Assembly (NCBI GenBank): GCA_038025085.1
Contig: CM076140.1
Location: 26,010,501-26,074,500, forward strand
Direction of reading: 5' to 3'
Length of the DNA: 64,000 nucleotides
Source of the DNA: Tetragonia tetragonoides
Lineage: Eukaryota > Streptophyta > Magnoliopsida > Caryophyllales > Aizoaceae
The notes under the pieces were generated by a model. It did not search any database, was not told the DNA's origin, and saw nothing but the letters and a program-made list of their open reading frames with translations. Numbering within the stretch: position 1 is the stretch's first letter; the number at the start of each line of letters is the position of its first letter. This document shows, piece by piece, positions 1-12,946 of this stretch. The position numbers and the translations under genes were made by a program.

Positions 1-708
1 TTAAGAGTAGGGTGAAAGAGATTTGAGTTCTTTTGTGTTGTATATTAAGAGAAAGCATTCAAATACTTTGTTTGGATTCATTTGAGTGTGAAAATACACC
101 TAGGATGTTTACAAGTACAAAAAAGCTTCAACTCAAGCTTTCGAATGGATTTACGCGTTTTAAAAGCTCATAGGAGTAGGGTGAAAGAGATTTGAGTTCT
201 TTATTGTTGTATATTAAGAGAAAGCATCCAAATACTTTGTTTGGATTCATTTGAGTGTGAAACTACACCTAAGATGTTTACAAGTACAAACAAGCTTCAA
301 ATCAAGCTTATGAATGCATTTACGCGTTTTAAAAGCTCATACGAGTAGGGTGAAAGATATTTGAGTTCTTTTATGTTGTATATTAAGAGAAAGCATCCAA
401 ATGTTCTGTTTGCATTCATTTGAGTATGAAACTAGACCAAGAATGTTTTAAAGTGCAAACATGCTTCAACCCAAGCTTTTGAATGCATTTACGCGTTTTA
501 AAAGCTCATACGAGTAAGGTGAAAGAGATTTGAGTTCATTTGTGAAGTATATTAAGAGAAAGCATCCAAATACTTTGTTTGGATTCATTTGAGTGTGAAA
601 CTACACCTAGGATGTTTACAAGTACAAACAAATTTCAACTCAAACTTTTGAATCAATTTACGCGTTTTGAAAGATCATACGAATAGGGTGAAAGAGATTT
701 GAGTTCTT
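1..708 (+). repeat. Leading monomers, upstream of HOR A
   Basis: About four monomers that do not follow the 2028-bp period until roughly position 520, after which they match the end of the HOR A unit. Positions 28-200 resemble 23764-23940 (shared variants include the GTGAAAATACACC form and the ATAGGAGTAGGG form followed by TCTTTATTGTTG), so this stretch and the 23.7-24.3 kb stretch have a common origin. The window begins inside the array. Confidence 0.85.
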
Positions 709-2736
709 TTGTGTTGTATATTAAGGGAAAGCATCCAAACACTTTTTTTGCATTCATTTGAGTGTGAAAGTACACCTGAGATGTTTACAAGTACAAACAA
801 GCTTCAAATCAAGCTTATGAATGCATTTACGCGTTTTAAAAGCTCATACCAGTGGGGTGAAAAAGATATGAGTTCTTTTGTGTTGTATATTAAGAGAAAG
901 CATCCAAATACTTTGTTTGGATTCATCTGAGAGTGAAACTACACCTGGGATGTTTACAAGTACAAACAAGCTTCAACTCAACCTTTTGAATGCATTTACG
1001 CGTTTTAAGAGCTCATACGAGTAGGATGAAAGAGATTTGAGTCCTTTTGTGTTGTATATTAATAGAAAGCATCGAAATAATTTGTTTGCATTCATTTGAG
1101 TGTGAAACTACACCTAGGATATTTTCAAGTACAAACAAGCTTCAACTCAAGCTTTTGAATGCATTTACGAGTGTTAAAAGCTCATACGAGTCGGGTGAAA
1201 GAGATTTGAGTTCTTTTGTGTTGTATATTAAGAAAAAGCATCCATATACATTGTTTGGATTCATTTGAGTGTGAAACTACACCTAGTATGTTTACAAGTA
1301 CAAACAAGCTTCAACTCAAGCTTTTGAATGCATTTACGCGTTTTAAAAGCTCATACCAGTGGGGTGAAAAAGATATGAGTTCTTTTGTGTTGTATATTAA
1401 GAGAAAGCATCCAAATACTTTGTTTGGATTCATTTCAGTGTTAAACTACACCTAAGATGTTTACAAGTACAAACAAGCTTCAACTCAAGCTTTTGAATGC
1501 ATTTACGCGTTTTAAAAGCTCATAAGAGTAGGGTGAAAGATATTTGAGTTCATTTGTGTAGTATATTAAAAGAAAGCATCCAAATACTTTGTTTGGATTC
1601 ATTTGAGTGTTAAACTACACCGAAGATGTTTACAAGTACAAACAAGCTTCAACTCAAGCTTTTGAATACATTTACGCGTTTTAAAAGCTCATAAGAGTAG
1701 GGTGAAAGAGATTTGAGTTCATTTGTGTAGTATATTAAGAGAAAGCATCCAAATACTTTGTTTGGATTCATTTGAGTGTGAAACTACACCTAGGATGTTT
1801 ACAAGTACAAACAAACTTCAACTCAAACTTTTGAATCCATTTACGCGTTTTAAAAGCTCATACGAATAGGGTGAAAGAGATTTGAGTTCTTTTGTGTTGT
1901 ATATTAAGAGAAAGCATCCAAACACTTTATTTGCTTTCATTTGAGTGTGAAACTACACCTGGGATGTTTACAAGTACAACCAAGCTTCAAATCAAGCTTA
2001 TGAATGCATTTACGCGTTTTAAAAGCTCATAAGAGTAGGGTGAAAGAGATTTGAGTTCATTTGTGTATTATATTAAGAGAAAGCATTCAAATACTTTGTT
2101 TGGATTCATTTGAGTGTGAAACTACATCTTGGATGTTTACAAGTAAAAACAAGCTTCAACTCAAGCTTTTGAATGCATTTACGCGTTTTAAAAGCTCATA
2201 AGAGTAGGGTGAAAGAGATTTGAGTTCATTTGTGTAGTATGTTAAGAGAAAGCATCAAAATACTTTGTTTGGATTCATTTGAGTGTGAAACTACACCTAG
2301 GATGTTTACAAGTACAAACAAACTTCAACTCAAACTTTTGAATCCATTTACGCGTTTTAAAAGCACATACGAGTAGGGTGAAAGAGATTTGAGTTCTTTT
2401 GTGTTGTAAATTAAGAGAAAGCATCCAAATACTTTGTTTGCATTCACTTGAGTGTGAAGCTAGACCAAGAATGTTTTAAAGTGCAAACATGCTTCAAATC
2501 AAGCTTATGAATGCATTTACGCGTTTTAAAAGCCCATAAGAGTAGGGTGAAAGAGATTTGAGTTCATTTGTGTAGTATATTAAGAGAAAGCATCAAAATA
2601 CTTTGTTTGGATTCATTTGAGTGTGAAACTACACCTAGGATGTTTACAAGTACAAACAAATTTCAACTCAAACTTTTGAATCAATTTACGCGTTTTGAAA
2701 GCTCATACGAATAGGGTGAAAGAGATTTGAGTTCTT
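709..2736 (+). repeat. HOR A copy 1 (12-mer, 2028 bp)
   Basis: Twelve distinct monomers repeat as a block with a period of 2028 bp, exactly 12 x 169. The start is set arbitrarily at the monomer with the AAGGGAAAGC and TGAAAGTACACCTGAG variants, which recurs at 2737, 4765, 6793, 10717 and 12745. Private differences of this copy include GATATTTTC near 1120, an AAAAGAAAG variant near 1570, GAATACA near 1673 and ATCTTGG near 2130. Confidence 0.93.
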
Positions 2737-4764
2737 TTGTGTTGTATATTAAGGGAAAGCATCCAAACACTTTTTTTGCATTCATTTGAGTGTGAAAGTA
2801 CACCTGAGATGTTTACAAGTACAAACAAGCTTCAAATCAAGCTTATGAATGCATTTACGCGTTTTAAAAGCTCATACCAGTGGGGTGAAAAAGATATGAG
2901 TTCTTTTGTGTTGTATATTAAGAGAAAGCATCCAAATACTTTGTTTGGATTCATCTGAGAGTGAAACTACACCTGGGATGTTTACAAGTACAAACAAGCT
3001 TCAACTCAACCTTTTGAATGCATTTACGCGTTTTAAGAGCTCATACGAGTAGGATGAAAGAGATTTGAGTCCTTTTGTGTTGTATATTAATAGAAAGCAT
3101 CGAAATAATTTGTTTGCATTCATTTGAGTGTGAAACTACACCTAGGATGTTTTCAAGTACAAACAAGCTTCAACTCAAGCTTTTGAATGCATTTACGAGT
3201 GTTAAAAGCTCATACGAGTCGGGTGAAAGAGATTTGAGTTCTTTTGTGTTGTATATTAAGAAAAAGCATCCATATACATTGTTTGGATTCATTTGAGTGT
3301 GAAACTACACCTAGTATGTTTACAAGTACAAACAAGCTTCAACTCAAGCTTTTGAATGCATTTACGCGTTTTAAAAGCTCATACCAGTGGGGTGAAAAAG
3401 ATATGAGTTCTTTTGTGTTGTATATTAAGAGAAAGCATCCAAATACTTTGTTTGGATTCATTTCAGTGTTAAACTACACCTAAGATGTTTACAAGTACAA
3501 ACAAGCTTCAACTCAAGCTTTTGAATGCATTTACGCGTTTTAAAAGCTCATAAGAGTAGGGTGAAAGATATTTGAGTTCATTTGTGTAGTATATTAAGAG
3601 AAAGCATCCAAATACTTTGTTTGGATTCATTTGAGTGTTAAACTACACCGAAGATGTTTACAAGTACAAACAAGCTTCAACTCAAGCTTTTGAATGCATT
3701 TACGCGTTTTAAAAGCTCATAAGAGTAGGGTGAAAGAGATTTGAGTTCATTTGTGTAGTATATTAAGAGAAAGCATCCAAATACTTTGTTTGGATTCATT
3801 TGAGTGTGAAACTACACCTAGGATGTTTACAAGTACAAACAAACTTCAACTCAAACTTTTGAATCCATTTACGCGTTTTAAAAGCTCATACGAATAGGGT
3901 GAAAGAGATTTGAGTTCTTTTGTGTTGTATATTAAGAGAAAGCATCCAAACACTTTATTTGCTTTCATTTGAGTGTGAAACTACACCTGGGATGTTTACA
4001 AGTACAACCAAGCTTCAAATCAAGCTTATGAATGCATTTACGCGTTTTAAAAGCTCATAAGAGTAGGGTGAAAGAGATTTGAGTTCATTTGTGTATTATA
4101 TTAAGAGAAAGCATTCAAATACTTTGTTTGGATTCATTTGAGTGTGAAACTACATCTAGGATGTTTACAAGTAAAAACAAGCTTCAACTCAAGCTTTTGA
4201 ATGCATTTACGCGTTTTAAAAGCTCATAAGAGTAGGGTGAAAGAGATTTGAGTTCATTTGTGTAGTATGTTAAGAGAAAGCATCAAAATACTTTGTTTGG
4301 ATTCATTTGAGTGTGAAACTACACCTAGGATGTTTACAAGTACAAACAAACTTCAACTCAAACTTTTGAATCCATTTACGCGTTTTAAAAGCACATACGA
4401 GTAGGGTGAAAGAGATTTGAGTTCTTTTGTGTTGTAAATTAAGAGAAAGCATCCAAATACTTTGTTTGCATTCACTTGAGTGTGAAGCTAGACCAAGAAT
4501 GTTTTAAAGTGCAAACATGCTTCAAATCAAGCTTATGAATGCATTTACGCGTTTTAAAAGCCCATAAGAGTAGGGTGAAAGAGATTTGAGTTCATTTGTG
4601 TAGTATATTAAGAGAAAGCATCAAAATACTTTGTTTGGATTCATTTGAGTGTGAAACTACACCTAGGATGTTTACAAGTACAAACAAATTTCAACTCAAA
4701 CTTTTGAATCAATTTACGCGTTTTGAAAGCTCATACGAATAGGGTGAAAGAGATTTGAGTTCTT
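2737..4764 (+). repeat. HOR A copy 2 (12-mer, 2028 bp)
   Basis: Same twelve-monomer order as copy 1 with only a handful of visible base differences. It carries the common form at each site where copy 1 has a private change, so it is close to the HOR A consensus. Confidence 0.93.
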
Positions 4765-6792
4765 TTGTGTTGTATATTAAGGGAAAGCATCCAAACACTT
4801 TTTTTGCATTCATTTGAGTGTGAAAGTACACCTGAGATGTTTACAAGTACAAACAAGCTTCAAATCAAGCTTATGAATGCATTTACGCGTTTTAAAAGCT
4901 CATACCAGTGGGGTGAAAAAGATATGAGTTCTTTTGTGTTGTATATTAAGAGAAAGCATCCAAATACTTTGTTTGGATTCATCTGAGAGTGAAACTACAC
5001 CTGGGATGTTTACAAGTACAAACAAGCTTCAACTCAACCTTTTGAATGCATTTACGCGTTTTAAGAGCTCATACGAGTAGGATGAAAGAGATTTAAGTCC
5101 TTTTGTGTTGTATATTAATAGAAAGCATCGAAATAATTTGTTTGCATTCATTTGAGTGTGAAACTACACCTAGGATGTTTTCAAGTACAAACAAGCTTCA
5201 ACTCAAGCTTTTGAATGCATTTACGAGTGTTAAAAGCTCATACGAGTCGGGTGAAAGAGATTTGAGTTCTTTTGTGTTGTATATTAAGAAAAAGCATCCA
5301 TATACATTGTTTGGATTCATTTGAGTGTGAAACTACACCTAGTATGTTTACAAGTACAAACAAGCTTCAACTCAAGCTTTTGAATGCATTTACGCGTTTT
5401 AAAAGCTCATACCAGTGGGGTGAAAAAGATATGAGTTCTTTTGTGTTGTATATTAAGAGAAAGCATCCAAATACTTTGTTTGGATTCATTTCAGTGTTAA
5501 ACTACACCTAAGATGTTTACAAGTACAAACAAGCTTCAACTCAAGCTTTTGAATGCATTTACGCGTTTTAAAAGCTCATAAGAGTAGGGTGAAAGATATT
5601 TGAGTTCATTTGTGTAGTATATTAAGAGAAAGCATCCAAATACTTTCTTTGGATTCATTTGAGTGTTAAACTACACCGAAGATGTTTACAAGTACAAACA
5701 AGCTTCAACTCAAGCTTTTGAATGCATTTACGCGTTTTAAAAGCTCATAAGAGTAGGGTGAAAGAGATTTGAGTTCATTTGTGTAGTATATTAAGAGAAA
5801 GCATCCAAATACTTTGTTTGGATTCATTTGAGTGTGAAACTACACCTAGGATGTTTACAAGTACAAACAAACTTCAACTCAATCTTTTGAATCCATTTAC
5901 GCGTTTTAAAAGCTCATACGAATAGGGTGAAAGAGATTTGAGTTCTTTTGTGTTGTATATTAAGAGAAAGCATCCAAACACTTTATTTGCTTTCATTTGA
6001 GTGTGAAACTACACCTGGGATGTTTACAAGTACAACCAAGCTTCAAATCAAGCTTATGAATGCATTTACGCGTTTTAAAAGCTCATAAGAGTAGGGTGAA
6101 AGAGATTTGAGTTCATTTGTGTATTATATTAAGAGAAAGCATTCAAATACTTTGTTTGGATTCATTTGAGTGTGAAACTACATCTAGGATGTTTACAAGT
6201 AAAAACAAGCTTCAACTCAAGCTTTTGAATGCATTTACGCGTTTTAAAAGCTCATAAGAGTAGGGTGAAAGAGATTTGAGTTCATTTGTGTAGTATGTTA
6301 AGAGAAAGCATCAAAATACTTTGTTTGGATTCATTTGAGTGTGAAACTACACCTAGGATGTTTACAAGTACAAACAAACTTCAACTCAAACTTTTGAATC
6401 CATTTACGCGTTTTAAAAGCACATACGAGTAGGGTGAAAGAGATTTGAGTTCTTTTGTGTTGTAAATTAAGAGAAAGCATCCAAATACTTTGTTTGCATT
6501 CACTTGAGTGTGAAGCTAGACCAAGAATGTTTTAAAGTGCAAACATGCTTCAAATCAAGCTTATGAATGCATTTACGCGTTTTAAAAGCCCATAAGAGTA
6601 GGGTGAAAGAGATTTGAGTTCATTTGTGTAGTATATTAAGAGAAAGCATCAAAATACTTTGTTTGGATTCATTTGAGTGTGAAACTACACCTAGGATGTT
6701 TACAAGTACAAACAAATTTCAACTCAAACTTTTGAATCAATTTACGCGTTTTGAAAGCTCATACGAATAGGGTGAAAGAGATTTGAGTTCTT
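4765..6792 (+). repeat. HOR A copy 3 (12-mer, 2028 bp)
   Basis: Third contiguous copy. Diagnostic changes are ACTTTCTTTGG near 5645 and CTCAATCTTTTG near 5880, both also present in copy 5 (near 11595 and 11835). GATTTAAGTCC near 5093 is private. The two shared changes show that copies 3 and 5 share a more recent ancestor than either does with copies 1 and 2. Confidence 0.93.
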
Positions 6793-6996
6793 TTGTGTTG
6801 TATATTAAGGGAAAGCATCCAAACACTTTTTTTGCATTCATTTGAGTGTGAAAGTACACCTGAGATGTTTACAAGTACAAACAAGCTTCAAATCAAGCTT
6901 ATGAATGCATTTACGCGTTTTAAAAGCTCATACCAGTGGGGTGAAAAAGATATGAGTTCTTTTGTGTTGTATATTAAGAGAAAGCATCCAAATACT
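6793..6996 (+). repeat. HOR A partial copy, breaks into pentamer block
   Basis: Begins like the other HOR A copies and leaves the pattern near 6997, where TTTATTTGGATTC with a GTGTTAAAC variant replaces the expected monomer. The same exit occurs at 12745-12946. Confidence 0.87.
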
Positions 6997-8686
6997 TTAT
7001 TTGGATTCATTTGAGTGTTAAACTACACCTAGGATGTTTACAAGTACAAACAAACTTCAACTCAAACTTTTGAATCCATTTACGCGTTTTAAAAGCTCAT
7101 ACGAATTGGGTGAATGAGATTTGAGTTCTTTTGTGTTGTATATTAAGAGAAAGCATCCACACACTTTATTTGCATTCATTTGAGTGTGAAACTACACCTG
7201 ATATGTTTATAAGTACAAACAAGCTTCAAATCAAGCTTATGAATGCATTTACGCGTTTTAAAAGCTCATACGAGTAGGGTGAAAGAGATTTGAGTTCTTT
7301 TGTGTTGTATATTAAGAGAAAGCATCCAAATACTTTGTTTGGATTCATTTGAGTGTGAAACTACACCTAAGATGTTTACAAGTACAAACAAGCTTCAACT
7401 CAAGCTTTTGAATGCATTTACGCGTTTTAAAAGCTCATTAGAGTAGGGTGAAAGAGATTTGAGTTCATTTGTGTAGTATATTAAGAGAAAGCATCCAAAT
7501 ACTTTGTTTGGATTCATTTGAGTGTGAAACTACACCTAGGATGTTTACAAGTACAAACAAACTTCAACTCAATCTTTTGAATCCATTTACGCGTTTTAAA
7601 AGCTCATACGAGTAGGGTGAAAGAGACTTGAGTTCTTTTGTGTTGTATATTAATAGAAAGCATCCAAATACTTTGTTTGCATTCATTTGAGTGTGAAACT
7701 ACACCTAGGATGTTTACAAGTACAAACAAGCTTCAACTCAAGCTTTTGAATGCATTTACGCGTTTTAAAAGCTCATACGAGTAGGGTGAAAGAGATTTGA
7801 GTTCATTAGTGTAGTATATTAAGAGAAAGCATCCAAATACTTTATTTGGATTCATTTGAGTGTTAAACTACACCTAGGATGTTTACAAGTACAAACAAAC
7901 TTCAACTCAAACTTTTGAATCCATTTACGCGTTTTAAAAGCTCATACGAATTGGGTGAATGAGATTTGAGTTCTTTTGTGTTGTATATTAAGAGAAAGCA
8001 TCCACACACTTTATTTGCATTCATTTGAGTGTGAAACTACACCTGATATGTTTATAAGTACAAACAAGCTTCAAATCAAGCTTATGAATGCATTTACGCG
8101 TTTTAAAAGCTCATACGAGTAGGGTGAAAGAGATTTGAGTTCTTTTGTGTTGTATATTAAGAGAAAGCATCCAAATACTTTGTTTGGATTCATTTGAGTG
8201 TGAAACTACACCTAAGATGTTTACAAGTACAAACAAGCTTCAACTCAAGCTTTTGAATGCATTTACGCGTTTTAAAAGCTCATTAGAGTAGAGTGAAAGA
8301 GATTTGAGTTCATTTGTGTAGTATATTAAGAGAAAGCATCCAAATACTTTGTTTGGATTCATTTGATTGTTAAACTACACCGAAGATGTTTACAGGTACA
8401 AACAAGCTTCAACTCAAGCTTTTGAATGCATTTACGCGTTTTAAAAGCTCATAAGAGTAGGGTGAAAGAGATTTGAGTTCATTTGTGTAGTATATTAATA
8501 GAAAGCATCCAAATACTTTGTTTGGATTTATTTGAGTGTGAAACTACACCTAGGATGTTTACAAGTACAAACAAGCTTCAACTCAAGCTTTTGAATGCAT
8601 TTACGCGTTTTAAAAGCTCATACGAGTAGGATGAAAGAGATTTGAGTTCTTTAGTGTTGTATATTAAGAGAAAGCATCCAAACACT
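6997..8686 (+). repeat. Pentamer HOR, 2 copies of 845 bp
   Basis: Five-monomer units (5 x 169 = 845) at about 6997-7841 and 7842-8686. Markers repeated 845 bp apart include TTTATTTGGATTC, the CATCCACACACTTT variant, CTGATATGTTTATAAG and CTCATTAGAGTAG. The last two monomers of the two units differ: the second unit has TTTGATTGTTAAAC and GTTTACAGGTAC. Confidence 0.88.
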
Positions 8687-8904
8687 TTATTTGCATTCAT
8701 TTGAGTGTGAAAGTACACCTGAGATGTTTACAAGTACAAACAAGCTTCAAATCAAGCTTATGAATGCATTTACGCGTTTTAAAAGCTCATACGAGTAGGG
8801 TGAAAGATATTGAGTTCTTTTGTGTTGTATATTAAGAGAAAGCATCCAAATGTTCTGTTTGCATTCATTTGAGTATGAAACTAGACCAAGAATGTTTTAA
8901 AGTG

Positions 8905-8940
8905 CAAACATGCTTCAACTACAGCTATTTTGTTTACAAG
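8905..8940 (+). repeat. Out-of-register recombination junction J1
   Basis: A monomer carrying the AATGTTTTAAAGTGCAAAC variant reaches GCTTCAACT and then, at about 8919-8926, jumps back to ACAGCTATTTTGTTTACAAG, a sequence that belongs about 38 bp earlier in the monomer. The short shared string AACT-CA/AACTACA lies at the breakpoint. The intact parent of the right side is visible at 24841-24858. The result is one oversized monomer and a phase shift for everything downstream. Confidence 0.87.
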
Positions 8941-10716
8941 TACAAACAAGCTTAAACCCAAGCTTTTGAATGCATTTACGCGTTTTAACAGCTCTTATGA
9001 CTATGGTGATAGAGACTGTGTTCTTTTGTGTTGTATATTAAGAGAAAGCATCCAAATACTTTGTTTGGATTCATCTGAGAGTGAAACTACACCTGGGATG
9101 TTTACAAGTACAAACAAGCTTCAACTCAACCTTTTGAATGCATTTACGCGTTTTAAGAGCTCATACGAGTAGGATGAAAGAGATTTGAGTCCTTTTGTGT
9201 TGTATATTAATAGAAAGCATCGAAATAATTTGTTTGCATTTCATTTGAGTGTGAAACTACACCTAGGATGTTTTCAAGTACAAACAAGCTTCAACTCAAG
9301 CTTTTGAATGCATTTACGAGTGTTAAAAGCTCATACGAGTCGGGTGAAAGAGATTTGAGTTCTTTTGTGTTGTATATTAAGAAAAAGCATCCATATACAT
9401 TGTTTGGATTCATTTGAGTGTGAAACTACACCTAGTATGTTTACAAGTACAAACAAGCTTCAACTCAAGCTTTTGAATGCATTTACGCGTTTTAAAAGCT
9501 CATACCAGTGGGGTGAAAAAGATATGAGTTCTTTTGTGTTGTATATTAAGAGAAAGCATCCAAATACTTTGTTTGGATTCATTTCAGTGTTAAACTACAC
9601 CTAAGATGTTTACAAGTACAAACAAGCTTCAACTCAAGCTTTTGAATGCATTTACGCGTTTTAAAAGCTCATAAGAGTAGGGTGAAAGATATTTGAGTTC
9701 ATTTGTGTAGTATATTAAGAGAAAGCATCCAAATACTTTGTTTGGATTCATTTTAGTGTGAAACTACACCTAGGATGTTTAAAAGTACAAACAAGCTTCA
9801 ACTCAAGCTTTTGAGTGCATTTACGCGTATTAAAAGCTCATACTAGTAGGGTGAAAGAGATTTGAGTTCTTTTGTGTTGTATATTAAGAGAAAGCATCCA
9901 AACACTTTATTTGCTTTCATTTGAGTGTGAAACTACACCTGGGATGTTTACAAGTACAACCAAGCTTCAAATCAAGCTTATGAATGCATTTACGCGTTTT
10001 AAAAGCTCATAAGAGTAGGGTGAAAGAGATTTGAGTTCATTTGTGTATTATATTAAGAGAAAGCATTCAAATACTTTGTTTGGATTCATTTGAGTGTGAA
10101 ACTACATCTAGGATGTTTACAAGTAAAAACAAGCTTCAACTCAAGCTTTTGAATGCATTTACGCGTTTTAAAAGCTCATAAGAGTAGGGTGAAAGAGATT
10201 TGAGTTCATTTGTGTAGTATGTTAAGAGAAAGCATCAAAATACTTTGTTTGGATTCATTTGAGTGTGAAACTACACCTAGGATGTTTACAAGTACAAACA
10301 AACTTCAACTCAAACTTTTGAATCCATTTACGCGTTTTAAAAGCACATACGAGTAGGGTGAAAGAGATTTGAGTTCTTTTGTGTTGTAAATTAAGAGAAA
10401 GCATCCAAATACTTTGTTTGCATTCACTTGAGTGTGAAGCTAGACCAAGAATGTTTTAAAGTGCAAACATGCTTCAAATCAAGCTTATGAATGCATTTAC
10501 GCGTTTTAAAAGCCCATAAGAGTAGGGTGAAAGAGATTTGAGTTCATTTGTGTAGTATATTAAGAGAAAGCATCAAAATACTTTGTTTGGATTCATTTGA
10601 GTGTGAAACTACACCTAGGATGTTTACAAGTACAAACAAATTTCAACTCAAACTTTTGAATCAATTTACGCGTTTTGAAAGCTCATACGAATAGGGTGAA
10701 AGAGATTTGAGTTCTT
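8937..10716 (+). repeat. HOR A copy 4, rearranged and short by one monomer
   Basis: Its left part matches 24855-25620 and the corresponding part of HOR A. From the AAGAAAAAGCATCC monomer at 9365 the next equivalent lies at 11224, which is 1859 bp or 11 monomers, not 12. The missing monomer maps to 9739-9860, where a single hybrid unit stands for two HOR A monomers. One extra T occurs near 9240. Confidence 0.87.
9739..9860 (+). repeat. D-type monomer segment inside HOR A
   Basis: This segment has TTCATTTTAGTGTG, GATGTTTAAAAGTAC, TTTTGAGTGCATT and GCGTATTAAAAGC in a row. That combination is standard in the 52-59 kb D units (for example 52190-52290) but is foreign to HOR A copies 1-3 and 5. It replaces two A monomers with one. 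Transfer by gene conversion or unequal exchange is the simplest reading; the direction is unknown. Confidence 0.82.
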
Positions 10717-12744
10717 TTGTGTTGTATATTAAGGGAAAGCATCCAAACACTTTTTTTGCATTCATTTGAGTGTGAAAGTACACCTGAGATGTTTACAAGT
10801 ACAAACAAGCTTCAAATCAAGCTTATGAATGCATTTACGCGTTTTAAAAGCTCATACCAGTGGGGTGAAAAAGATATGAGTTCTTTTGTGTTGTATATTA
10901 AGAGAAAGCATCCAAATACTTTGTTTGGATTCATCTGAGAGTGAAACTACACCTGGGATGTTTACAAGTACAAACAAGCTTCAACTCAACCTTTTGAATG
11001 CATTTACGCGTTTTAAGAGCTCATACGAGTAGGATGAAAGAGATTTGAGTCCTTTTGTGTTGTATATTAATAGAAAGCATCGAAATAATTTGTTTGCATT
11101 CATTTGAGTGTGAAACTACACCTAGGATGTTTTCAAGTACAAACAAGCTTCAACTCAAGCTTTTGAATGCATTTACGAGTGTTAAAAGCTCATACGAGTC
11201 GGGTGAAAGAGATTTGAGTTCTTTTGTGTTGTATATTAAGAAAAAGCATCCATATACATTGTTTGGATTCATTTGAGTGTGAAACTACACCTAGTATGTT
11301 TACAAGTACAAACAAGCTTCAACTCAAGCTTTTGAATGCATTTACGCGTTTTAAAAGCTCATACCAGTGGGGTGAAAAAGATATGAGTTCTTTTGTGTTG
11401 TATATTAAGAGAAAGCATCCAAATACTTTGTTTGGATTCATTTCAGTGTTAAACTACACCTAAGATGTTTACAAGTACAAACAAGCTTCAACTCAAGCTT
11501 TTGAATGCATTTACGCGTTTTAAAAGCTCATAAGAGTAGGGTGAAAGATATTTGAGTTCATTTGTGTAGTATATTAAGAGAAAGCATCCAAATACTTTCT
11601 TTGGATTCATTTGAGTGTTAAACTACACCGAAGATGTTTACAAGTACAAACAAGCTTCAACTCAAGCTTTTGAATGCATTTACGCGTTTTAAAAGCTCAT
11701 AAGAGTAGGGTGAAAGAGATTTGAGTTCATTTGTGTAGTATATTAAGAGAAAGCATCCAAATACTTTGTTTGGATTCATTTGAGTGTGAAACTACACCTA
11801 GGATGTTTACAAGTACAAACAAACTTCAACTCAATCTTTTGAATCCATTTACGCGTTTTAAAAGCTCATACGAATAGGGTGAAAGAGATTTGAGTTCTTT
11901 TGTGTTGTATATTAAGAGAAAGCATCCAAACACTTTATTTGCTTTCATTTGAGTGTGAAACTACACCTGGGATGTTTACAAGTACAACCAAGCTTCAAAT
12001 CAAGCTTATGAATGCATTTACGCGTTTTAAAAGCTCATAAGAGTAGGGTGAAAGAGATTTGAGTTCATTTGTGTATTATATTAAGAGAAAGCATTCAAAT
12101 ACTTTGTTTGGATTCATTTGAGTGTGAAACTACATCTAGGATGTTTACAAGTAAAAACAAGCTTCAACTCAAGCTTTTGAATGCATTTACGCGTTTTAAA
12201 AGCTCATAAGAGTAGGGTGAAAGAGATTTGAGTTCATTTGTGTAGTATGTTAAGAGAAAGCATCAAAATACTTTGTTTGGATTCATTTGAGTGTGAAACT
12301 ACACCTAGGATGTTTACAAGTACAAACAAACTTCAACTCAAACTTTTGAATCCATTTACGCGTTTTAAAAGCACATACGAGTAGGGTGAAAGAGATTTGA
12401 GTTCTTTTGTGTTGTAAATTAAGAGAAAGCATCCAAATACTTTGTTTGCATTCACTTGAGTGTGAAGCTAGACCAAGAATGTTTTAAAGTGCAAACATGC
12501 TTCAAATCAAGCTTATGAATGCATTTACGCGTTTTAAAAGCCCATAAGAGTAGGGTGAAAGAGATTTGAGTTCATTTGTGTAGTATATTAAGAGAAAGCA
12601 TCAAAATACTTTGTTTGGATTCATTTGAGTGTGAAACTACACCTAGGATGTTTACAAGTACAAACAAATTTCAACTCAAACTTTTGAATCAATTTACGCG
12701 TTTTGAAAGCTCATACGAATAGGGTGAAAGAGATTTGAGTTCTT
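10717..12744 (+). repeat. HOR A copy 5 (12-mer, 2028 bp)
   Basis: Complete 12-mer. It shares the diagnostic changes near 11595 and 11835 with copy 3 but not the private change of copy 3 near 5093. It is followed by the same partial copy and pentamer block as copy 3, so it belongs to a larger duplicated segment of about 6-6.8 kb. Confidence 0.93.
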
Positions 12745-12946
12745 TTGTGTTGTATATTAAGGGAAAGCATCCAAACACTTTTTTTGCATTCATTTGAGTG
12801 TGAAAGTACACCTGAGATGTTTACAAGTACAAACAAGCTTCAAATCAAGCTTATGAATGCATTTACGCGTTTTAAAAGCTCATACCAGTGGGGTGAAAAA
12901 GATATGAGTTCTTTTGTGTTGTATATTAAGAGAAAGCATCCAAATA
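12745..12946 (+). repeat. HOR A partial copy, duplicate of 6793-6996
   Basis: Matches 6793-6996 at an offset of 5952 bp, including the exit into the TTTATTTGGATTC monomer. Confidence 0.87.
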
